Assembly: GCA_025642065.1 (NCBI GenBank)
Contig: JAODUP010000220.1
Coordinates: 275,001-339,000 of the forward strand
Direction: 5' to 3'
DNA: 64,000 nucleotides
From: Paralvinella palmiformis
Lineage: Eukaryota > Annelida > Polychaeta > Terebellida > Alvinellidae
Shown here: positions 35,590-45,547 of the stretch, piece by piece
Position numbering within the stretch: the stretch's first letter is position 1
Layout: every line of letters begins with the position of its first letter
Translations under genes and position numbers: made by a program
The notes under the pieces: model-generated
Database searches by the model: none
What the model saw: the letters and a program-made list of their open reading frames with translations, nothing else
Told to the model about the DNA's origin: nothing

Positions 35590-37330
35590 TCACTACGCAT
35601 TTGTACATATAATGTCCATGCCTTTAGTGAAACTAATTATTAATATATTCAGGGTTGGCTAGATAACAATGTTATCGTCATGCTTCATGAGCATTGGTTA
35701 TATGATAGTCAGATGCATGTTATTCAAAGTAAGTTTCGTGATATACCGAACATTGTGTTTCTGGGATGAACAATAATTGTCTTTTATTTGGAGGCCGAGG
35801 TTACGGTGGCTTGCTATACTATGGAGATCGTCATTATCGTGTACTGTTGAGCCAGTTGTTGTCGTTAATAATAGAGTTTCTATTGTATTAATTAATATAC
35901 ATGGCACCAGATTATTGTTGTGTTGTGTGTACATGCCCTGTGATACCAGTTATGATCGTGATAATATTGATATATATAACTCCGTATTCAATGACATATT
36001 TGATTATAATTTATGTAATAATGTTGATCATATCTTGATCGGAGGTGATTTTAATACTGATCTCTCTAGAACACAATCAGCACATACCGTGAGTCATAAC
36101 CAGATGTGTGCTCGTGAATTCATGAAACCTTTCCCGATTTTCAATTGGTTATACATATGCGAGTAAATCCAATTTTTCCCGATCTTGTATTGACCATTTT
36201 GTTTTATCAGGAGGTTTATGTGACAGTGCATGTTGAATCGTATTGTATATTACACGATGGTGATAATTTATCGGACCATGATGTTGTTTCACTCAAATTG
36301 GCCATCTCAGTCACACATAATACTCTTGATGTAAGTGTGATTGACAAACTATTATGGCACAAAGCAACAACTTCCCAGTTAATAAAATATCAGAATATTC
36401 TGGATCAATTACTTTGTAAATGTGATATCCCAGACCATGTCCTTCAATGTGATGACGTCTTCTGTAATGTCCATCAGCATTTTATACAAGAATATCATGA
36501 TAACATTGTCAACGCTTGCCTTCGAGATAGTTCATGCATACCATCTTCTAAATCTGGTGTCCATATGAAACGAAGGTCTGGTTGGATAGAATTTGTAAGC
36601 ACATATAAAGAAAAGGCAATATTCTGGCACAAATTATGGAAAGACAATGATAGTCCGCATTCTGGTGTACTGTTTGATATACGACGGAAAATTAGATGGG
36701 AATACCATTACATGTTGCGAAACAAGGAATATATAAGTGCTAAACGAATGTCTGAGGGTTTATAGGGCACAGGTTTCTGGGATGAGATTAAACAAATTCT
36801 TGGTCATCATAATGCTATGCCAAATATGGTAGATAGCATTAAGGGTGGTTCTAATATTGCGATATATTCCAGGAAAAATATAAGTCATTATATAATTGTG
36901 TGTCATTTGATCCTCACCAAATGGCAGGACTATTGGAAGAAATAAATCTTGACATTGGTAATATGGTTGGCCGCTGCTCAACGTTATTTATCATTGATGA
37001 TAGTAACTCGTCTATTTTATTCCTGAAACCTGGTAAATTTGGCGGTGTGTCAGGAGGTTCATCGGATCACATTATCAGTGGTACTCGTAAACTTCGTGAT
37101 GACCATATTATTATTTTATTCAATTATCTCATGAATTCGCACTTATAGATTTTAGATTGTCCACTCTTGTTCCGATTCCTAAAATAAGCGCAAATCAATA
37201 CATGTATCTGACAACTACCGAGCGATTGCTCCGAGCAGCATTCTCGGTAAGGTCTTGGATAACCTGATCCTGCTTAAGTATCATGATATTTTTAGTACCT
37301 GTGACCCTAGCCACCAGACCAGTGAGTGGG
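35590..37330 (+). mobile_element. Non-LTR retrotransposon ORF2 relic: endonuclease and start of RT
   Basis: In successive frames it carries the AP-endonuclease-like motifs ICTYNVHAFSE (35599), HEHWLYDSQ (35687), CVYMPCDTSY, GGDFNTDLSR (36040-36070), CIDHFVLSGG and LSDHDVVSLKL (36268-36300), in the order of EEP endonucleases. A degraded linker follows. The first RT block SDNYRAIAPSSILGKVLDNL is at 37207-37266, and homology stops shortly after near 37300. There are several frameshifts and stops. The catalytic core of the RT is absent. Confidence 0.82.
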
Positions 37331-37525
37331 CCACCTGTGACATGCGATCTCAATATCTGGGATATATTGATTACATATTCATATACTTAGATATAATGTC
37401 AGTACAAAGAGTCGTGACTTCTATTATGAAAATAGATCTAATCATTCAGAAGAAATGGTTTCCACCAAACTGATAGCTTTGTGAGCTGAAAGACGTTATT
37501 ACATCGTAATACACATACATTAATC

Positions 37526-37605
37526 TAAAAATAAAATGTTCCATACCTCCACATATTGATAGATGTGTGCGTATACCTAAGCATGTGTCTTTGGTCTACT
37601 CATCA
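37526..37605 (+). repeat. Direct repeat, left copy
   Basis: ATAAAATGTTCCATACCTCC plus ACATAT, then GCGTATACCTA, recurs at 38824-38903 with a few changes over about 70-80 bp. Upstream and downstream bases are partly shared too. Confidence 0.75.
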
Positions 37606-38823
37606 GCCTGTGGGAACCAGCTAATTCGCTTTTCGTACGCGACAAATATGTCACGCCCACAGGAAAGCGGCTACATGCAGGCTACGTACAAAAAGCGGAA
37701 GCACGTAAAAACATACCATTTGATACCACAGCTCGCAGCAAACAACACGTGCGTGTGGTTCAATGGTGACTTGCTACATACATATAACTATTTTGACACC
37801 ACAGTTTACATTCAACAGTAATTTTCTGTGTCCAAAAGAAACCTGTATATAAAACATTTCAACACCTCAGATGCTGACCTCAGCTTTATTCTGGGTTCGA
37901 ATAACTAAATAAATCCTACTTATATGAACCGTATATATCGATACACGTCCGACTAGTCTGACGTCGTAAAGGTCTTCTCTAACCTGAGTGAAGAGTTAGG
38001 CCTTGTATAGGCCCTCGGCGTGCTGACAAAGATTACAGTTTGTTGACCACGTGAGACAATGTACACCAACTCAGTATGGACTCACTGAAGTGATTTAGCT
38101 AAAATAAAAACAAAGTAGCAATACTGCACAATGGATTATTACTGGATTAGAACGAAATATCGTCTCAAACCTGAGTAAATACTATGATTTACTCGAACCT
38201 AACAGCTAATCCTCATACGTTTCCGTTCATCACTAAATGAACGTTCATTCACGCCTAATTTAACGTCCTTAAGTATATGCAGTTAGGTGTGGTCGGATTT
38301 AAATTAAAGTGCCTATCAACTTGATCTATTTGAACCATGGTCGAGAACAACGGATTTCAGGCAGATCTTCGATACTGCGAATGACACGTCGGGATTATAA
38401 TAGCTATGCATTTAACAAATTTCCTATATCAGTGTAATCTAATTACTCATAATATGGAAAAACTCTGTCCGCAGCTTAATACCCATGGAGATGCCTGCCG
38501 GAGTAACAAACGACTCCAGGAGTATAAATCCATGAAGCAGCATTGTATGAATTAATAGGTCGTTTCGCCAGACCACATAAGAGGACAACAATATAGATTC
38601 TACATTATACATAACAAAGCTAATAGACTCAAACATGTTGTAATAACGACATAACTTTCTTACATTGGTGTAATAAGGAATCTGGATAGAAATAGATATG
38701 ATGTCTGGCACGGGCAATGTGCGTTTTAGGATACATATAGAGAGGCAACAAGCACAGAGCATCAACATATCTAAACATCCTTTGATATCTCTATCTCCAT
38801 AAATATAAATACAACTATACATA

Positions 38824-38903
38824 TATCAATCTAAATATAAAATGTTCCATACCTCCACATATCGATACATATATGCGTATACCTATGTTTCTAGTGTACC
38901 TGT
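38824..38903 (+). repeat. Direct repeat, right copy
   Basis: Second copy of the segment at 37526-37605, same orientation, 1.3 kb apart. The copies may be ends of an unknown element or a local duplication. The right copy stops just before a hAT-like insertion. Confidence 0.75.
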
Positions 38904-38913
38904 ACGTTTTGAG

Positions 38914-39821
38914 CAGAGTTGTTTGATTTAAATCATTTCATTTAAATCATTGATTTAAATCATGATTTAGATCACTACAAAAAAATTATGATTTTTAAAT
39001 TTGTTTCTTTTGAATTATCTTGTAAGCATGTGAATTATCAATTAATTTGCAGTACAAAAAATATTTCTTAAAAATCAATTATTACTTATGCTACAGAATT
39101 ATTTTTACATATATTTATAATTGAATTGCAATTAGATCTCAACACTATGTGGTCTTAACAAGTCATGAATATCAGTGACAAGAAATCTGCTTCACTGTGA
39201 TAAATTGGATGAATTTGGGATGATCTGATACGTGAGGTCACATCTTTTTCATGTAGTTAGGATGGGTATATAAGGTGAACAATCACATAGGTTCACTATT
39301 GATAGTTATCTCATGCTGAATACATACCAGAAGCAAAATTTGACTGCAACTGTCTTGATGCTGTAAAATGAGTGACAATTGTTTGAAAAATTGAAACTAC
39401 AGTATTGTGTAATTTACAGCTGGTAATTTATCAGTATATAATCATACTTCTCAACTTCACAATCTCTGGCAGAAAACAGGATTGTGTGGTTATACTTTAA
39501 TAAGATTAAAGTTGTGGGGGAAAGCGGGATGTCCGGCAACGTGCAAGAAATGTGCCAAAGAAATGCAGAGACTTGTCGTTAAAACGAAGCAGCATTATGA
39601 TTTTTGCAAAGATGTACACACTGTTGACTAGGATCACTCATACAGCTCCAGATCAAGTCAATCGTGATGCATCTCCAATCCCACTACAACAGGCAAAGGT
39701 GTAGAAACTTAGTCATGCAAACAAGTGGAAGTGAGAAAGCAGCCATCAACATACAAATTACACCCATTTTTATTCAATTCATGATTTTCTTTTTTTAAAT
39801 CACGATTTTCTTGCAAACCTA
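38914..39821 (+). mobile_element. hAT-type element relic with BED zinc-finger remnant
   Basis: The flanks are gttttgag (38906-38913) and gttttgat (39822-39829), an 8-bp target duplication with one change. The ends are CAGAGTTGTTTGATTTAAAT and, inverted, TAGGTTTGCAAGAAAATCGT, both leading into GATTTAAATCA-like sub-repeats. At 39542-39610 the plus strand encodes CKKCAKEMQRLVVKTKQH followed by a Cys. This fits a Cx2C...Hx3C BED finger at the N-terminus of hAT transposases. The rest of the transposase is gone. Confidence 0.7.
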
Positions 39822-40562
39822 GTTTTGATAATCGTACACACAGCCCCCTAAAAAACTCTATTTATTCGGTGCTGAGTCCATTACGTGATAAAGTAACTAG
39901 GCAGTTTTGTTTCCGAATGTTTCATGAACAAGTACGTCTATATACGATAATTTTCCGATTTCCGTCCAGAAAGTTGGATTAGCGAAAATAGGTGAATTTG
40001 AACCCGTTAATTCATATTCCCATCGTGCCAAACGCATTAGAAAATTATCTAAACGCGTACATTGGAGTTATATCTTCCATCAGAAATAATATTATTGTTT
40101 AAAAGAACTGCACCGATACCTCACCAACCGTCGCTAAAAAGCAATGTTCCAGATTGTATGCAGGATTTTGGCATACATGTTAAGTTTCTGACATGCCAAA
40201 ACAGTTGATTTATACGTAAATCGGAGGGTCTCAGAAAATCAAGCTTTTTTATCAGAATATTATAATAATTACTAAGGTAACAGAAAAGAAAACACTCCTT
40301 AAACCATAACAATCAAGTTTTATTATTACCAACCAAAACTTTATAAAAACTAATACACGGGAAAAATATGATAATAAAGTATGTGTCAATGCAGATTTAG
40401 CAAAAATAATATAAAAACATGTTAAATTAACACCTAGCTGTAAAGACAGATTGCTTATTTTTACGTATACCTCATTTCAGCTACTATTATAACACAAATC
40501 TAGCAAAAAGTCACAGTCACACAAGCAGAGGTCTACACATCACTATCACTGGTGGCCTTTCA

Positions 40563-41185
40563 CTATCGGTTCCATATTGCAGGCCTTGCTGATTTCAGCA
40601 GGTTGCTGCCTGGTTGAAATGCATAGCACGGCTCATTCATGTTGATTTTGCACGAAAGAAGAGCGTGCAGAGTGTCGTTGCCAAGCTGTGAGCGAGCATC
40701 GGTGTCAATCTTGCGGCAGATGGAGAAGACGCGGTCGCTATCAGTATTGATGTGGGCGATCACCGACAGTGTTGTCATGAGATGCATTAAATGTAGAAAG
40801 CGCATTCGACCAGCAAATATCTTCTTTGCCATCTCTGTCAGCAGAGCAGAGCGGCCGTTCATCCCAAGCCAGCTGGTAGTCCTGAAACTGTATATTTTTA
40901 ATCGATTGTCTTAGCTGCACTATTCGTTGTACCGGTCGTGATTACGCAGCAAACAAGAACACGTGAACTATAGCAGACACAGTTTGGACAGTTCCTGTTG
41001 ACCCAGAAAAACAAGCGAGACATTACTCAGGCAAATTAAATTATTCCACACCAAGCTTGATGAAGTTAGATTTTTTGTTTGTGTATCGTTCACAACCGGG
41101 AGATTTGTGGCTCCTGCCCGGAGACCGGGAGATATAGCTAAAAATTGGGGGGCTCTCGGTAAAACAGGGAGACTTAACATATCTG
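40563..41185 (-). mobile_element. hAT transposase C-terminal domain relic
   Basis: A 99-codon minus-strand frame (40862 to 40563) carries LSVIAHINTDSDRVFSICRK and then NDTLHALLSCKIN, the hAT dimerisation (hATC) pattern. The minus-strand sequence from 41185 (CAGATATGTTAAGTCTCCCT, GTTTTACCGAGAGCC, ATCTCCCGG repeats) looks like a hAT 5' end with sub-terminal repeats. The catalytic core in between is missing. The left end was not located. Confidence 0.7.
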
Positions 41186-42620
41186 ATTTGGTGCAGATTT
41201 TCATCAGAAAATGACTATTTGAGTATTTGTCATCTGATAGTGTTATTATCTGAACTAATGCTACAATCTACTGCTATAACCATTTCAGAGATGCCATATT
41301 TATAAATATTTATTGAATATAAGAACAATGTTTTGAAAAATGTGATAGATTATGGTAGCTGGTGGTCGTGGCTGGTAAACGTCCATTTTGCATTATGATG
41401 GTCATGTGACTCAAATACCTCTCCTGATTGGCCAGTTGTCTTTGTTTATAGTAAATAAAAGCACATGGTCGATCTTGTTTATATGGTGGATTTCTCTGTT
41501 CCTTTCCTATTTATTTATTCGATTACTGTGGTTTTTTTAATTTTACGTTAATACTATAATATAGATAAGGATTTCATATATCATATTAATTGTTTTCATA
41601 CTGTTTTGGTAACTTAATTAATTTCCTTAATTGATCCTCAGTGTATGAATTATTAGTGTCTTTGTTTAACATTATATGTGCTTTACTTTTTTATTTAAAG
41701 GTTTCAAGATGAATACAAAGAATGATGTACAGAAACTAACTGATGTCATTGGAAAGCACTATGGTGACAAAACCTTGCTTTTTCACCATGGATATTGTTT
41801 AAAAATTGTTCCTATAGTTGTGTTGCTAATATTGCTTCAGTCAAAAAGTTGCTAAGAAGGAACAGATATCTTCATTTAAGATTTAAGGATATTAATTCTA
41901 CTAAGTGTAATACTTTTACCAGAGCACCTATATATATAACTGACACTTAGGTTTTCTCCGCCGCCAAATATGTCATATATTGTAAATTCTAAATTTATTT
42001 AGAATTAGTCCCCGTAGTGAAGCACTAAATTACAGATCATATGCGTCCCCCTCATTTGAGGTAACTAAGCCACGCAAAATAACCGCCCTTTTCATATACA
42101 TTCATCAGAGTGAATTTTAGCTGTTTTACCTTAATATGATAGTATCTTAATTATATTTATGTATATTCAGTAGGTATATATAATTTCCTTTAATTTGATA
42201 TGATAATTGCCCTATTTCAACCATAATTGTAGTTTTGAACATTTTGGTCCTGACTGTAACCCTATTCCCCCATTATGGGGTCAAAGGTCAAGCTCATGGT
42301 AATTATAATGATAATAATCCTTTAATTCTCATAGAATACTAAACATCAAGTTTGTAGGCGAGTAACTCCCTTCTTTTTAAGTTACAACCTATTTTCCTCT
42401 TGCTAGTGTGTGAAAATCTATGAACTCATTTCCCCCAATGTTCTCATCTAAAAGGCTTATACCTATAGCAACCTCCTCTGTCATTTGGGGGTCTTTAAAG
42501 TACTCTAACTTTTATAACAACTCGACCGATTTTTAAAAACAAAGTTTTGGAATATGCATGCCGAACAGTCTACAGTATACTAAGAGATATGACAATAACA
42601 ACAACTTCAAAAATTTATCG
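41186..42620. other. Intergenic with a repeat 3' tail at 41951-41999
   Basis: Mostly AT-rich sequence without a recognised gene. GGTTTTCTCCGCCG followed by ATATGTCATATATTG and TAAATTCTAAATTTATTT at 41951-41999 is the inverse of the 3' end of the SINE at 55617-55745. Confidence 0.5.
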
Positions 42621-42629
42621 AAGTACCTT

Positions 42630-42666
42630 TTCTGTTCACTCACCCAGACTGAGTGAGTGAACAGAA
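42630..42666. repeat. Perfect 14-bp inverted repeat
   Basis: TTCTGTTCACTCAC at 42630-42643 and its reverse complement at 42653-42666, with a 9-nt loop. It could be an element end or a simple hairpin. Confidence 0.8.
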
Positions 42667-43745
42667 ACGCGAGGAGTTATTTCTCGATACCCGAAACAGG
42701 AATTACACGACGAAACAGGAACATTATTTTTTAAAGTTGTAATAATATCATAACGAAAAACAAACTGAAAGAGAAAGAAAATGATTAACTTTGTCATTTG
42801 ATATTTATTGATGAATAAAATTGGAACGAGCTCAAAAGTAAGAACGCAATATTCAGTTGCACTTAAACCAAGCAATGTTGACGTTTTCGTCAGCGATTCA
42901 CGATATTTTGTTATACTAATCTCTGTTTCTTGTTTATATGGTAACAATGGTCATGCAATCACATATAGATATGTCGCAGATTATCTTCCATGCTATATCA
43001 AACTTGTATTAATAGTTACAAACAGTATTTAATAGAAGGTCTGAGAAGATCAGTGTTTGGTAAGTAGGAGGAAATCTCTGTTACTCTTGTCACTTGTGAC
43101 AGTTGTGTGTATTATTATCATTTATCTTATAGATCTACTTTACGCAGGCATCAAACTGTTGTTTTGGAGCAAAATACAATGATGACAATATGGATTACAC
43201 ACTTTTATTGCGTCTATGTCCAAGGCCAGGTGTTGTTTCACCACTAAAAGTAATTTTATGAAAAGTGCAGAAGATCTTCCGCTTACTACCAACAACTGGC
43301 TGATAATTATGTGCTTGAAAAACAAATGTTCAGTTTCAGACCATCCAATAATTTAACAATAAAATACAGAATATTTTCACCACTACTAATTTAGATTACT
43401 TTTTGCCATGTTCTTGGCATAAAAATCTTTGGCATATTCCTGAATAAGCATTCTAAGGATGTAACAACATGTTACATGGTATTGTTTTAATACTAATTTT
43501 ATAGGTATTTATATTGTTGTTAGCCATTCTGTATTTCTATTGTATTGCCATGTTTTTGGCATGAAAATGTTCAGCAAAAAGACTGAAAATGCACGGGAAA
43601 ATGTTTATGTGGATTTCACAAATCACAGACCATATGCTACTTTGTATAGAGAAGTAATAGATTATACACTGGTCTGCCATGACTAACTTTGCGCCTTCAG
43701 TGCTTGCCTGTACCACCTCATGCTCCTTTTTACCCAGGGAAAACA

Positions 43746-43746
<1 letters not shown>

Positions 43747-43789
<43 letters not shown>
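43747..43789. repeat. (TA)n microsatellite
   Basis: About 20 TA units. Confidence 0.95.
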
Positions 43790-43937
43790 CACTCTTTGTT
43801 CTTACATATATAGTGCACTCACACAGATGGTGTACAAACTTAAAATAGATATCATACTAAACAATGAAACATCTGAGATTTAATGAGACCTATGCGTGTT
43901 TGGTTCTAAGTATATTTTAAGTTAGTTTTTTACATCA

Positions 43938-44055
43938 GTAAAAAGTGGAAGGTTTTCTAAATAAAGTGAAAGATTTTCAAAATAAAACGGAAGGTTTTCT
44001 AGAAAAACAGGAAAAGTGGAAGATCTTCCGCTTTATTGGAAGACTTGGAAGGTCT
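43938..44055 (+). repeat. Degenerate array of GGAAG(N)TTTTC units with a palindrome
   Basis: Four to five units of about 25 bp: AGTGGAAGGTTTTCTAAAT, AGTGAAAGATTTTCAAAAT, ACGGAAGGTTTTCTAG. They end in AGTGGAAGATCTTCCGCTTT, whose centre GGAAGATCTTCC is a perfect 12-bp palindrome. The related AGAAGATCTTCCGCTT occurs at 43269-43284. Confidence 0.65.
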
Positions 44056-44482
44056 GCTAATTGTGGATCTTTGTAAAGGTACAATAAATAATTAATATAA
44101 GCTCTCAATAATTATGAATTTATGCCATTGAATAATTGTAGATACTAGATTAGTAAATATGTAGTTGGTATTTACTAATATATTTGAATTTGTTTCATCT
44201 CCTAATTCTGACACACGTTGTCATCAACATTTCACTCAGCAGACTTGTTAGAATTTTTACGTTTTCATTTTGGATTAAATTCTTCATTTCCAGTGTGGTC
44301 CCTTTTTTTGAGTGGCTGTTTAAATCAACTCCCCCATCACTCATAGCGAAGCAGTAAGGAAAAACATTACTGTCTTACTGAACTGAACTATCCCAGTGGT
44401 CACTGCCAGAATACATTATATCCTATGGGAAGCTTTAATATCCTCCCAATTAATTAATTCAGTGAAGATAGTACCATTTAAT

Positions 44483-45547
44483 CAGGGTTGGCTTTCTCCC
44501 CGGCAGAAAGGTATTTCTCCCCTGCCAAGGGGAGAAATACCTTTCTGCTGGGGAGAAACTTCCAGGTGTGTTTATTTTGAGGTGCAAAGCATAACCATGT
44601 GTAAGCCATAGTATCACCAAGTACATTTGTACAGGGATACAATTAAACTATGAATGTTTTATCTGTTTAATAATGTTTAAGAAAAACAACAAAGTGCTTC
44701 CAGACATAATCTCGCTGTTTACTTCCCTTGAATATGTTGAATCTTATGTGGTAAAGTGCAAAACAAACCTGCAAGATAAAGCAATTTGTCCAGCCACAAT
44801 ATTTAACATTTACAAAGTATAAATCATGACATTATCAATAGCCATGCAAATTTATATTACTGATGGTCAGCCAACACATCTGTTCAAGAATAACTAACTA
44901 ATCAGCTAGGATTGATAACCCCCATCAGTGTTACATTAATCTAGTCAATATGAAGTCTATCTACCATATTATAATTAGGCAGTGCAGATATTTCCCTATG
45001 CTATGGTATAATAACAATCATACACCACTCAGTGGGTGAGTGCTATTACACAGCAGCATCTCTTCACAGTGATACATACATGTAGTTATTACTACAGACT
45101 ACATGATGTTGTCAGTAGTATTTAAGCATGACTAGACACACCATCACCCTCCTCATAGTTGATTGGGTATTTGATAGTGTTATGTTGCCTTGCATAACAA
45201 AGCAGTCATTACAAAATCAAATTTATTCAGCATTATAATGTATATCACTGCACAGATACCAGAAATAAATAATCTTTTATCTCACAATCTTAAAAGTGAT
45301 GAATTATTGACATACACTTTAAATAAGTATGTGGCATGTGGACAAGATTTATAATTAAATAACTTATGCTTATGTATATTGGTTTCAACCAGTTAAAGTT
45401 TCTATTAATTTGGTATTTTCATGGCAATTTTTCCAAAATTTAGTTTCTGCCATTTCTCCCATGGGGAGAAAGTGTTTCTACCATATTGGCAGAAACTGGG
45501 TAATTACCATTGTGTTTACCATGTAGCGGAGAAACCTGCCAACCCTG
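44483..45547. mobile_element. hAT-like non-autonomous element with internal hairpin
   Basis: Both ends read CAGGGTTGGC inward and continue into TTTCTCC. They are flanked by catttaat (44475-44482) and catttaac (45548-45555), an 8-bp target duplication with one change. The 1065-bp interior has no transposase. Next to the left end, arms 44493-44523 and 44528-44558 pair over 31 bp with one mismatch and a 4-nt loop. A smaller TTTCTCCCATGGGGAGAAA palindrome lies at 45454-45472. Confidence 0.8.

Noticed and set aside
37567..37821. 84-codon plus frame
   Set aside because: Starts inside the direct repeat and shows no known motif; composition does not favour coding.
43689..43883. 64-codon frame across a (TA)n tract
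   Set aside because: Most of it is the repeated Ile-Tyr translation of a microsatellite; similar frames near 10650, 12492, 15209, 23010, 24660 and 53190 were left out for the same reason.
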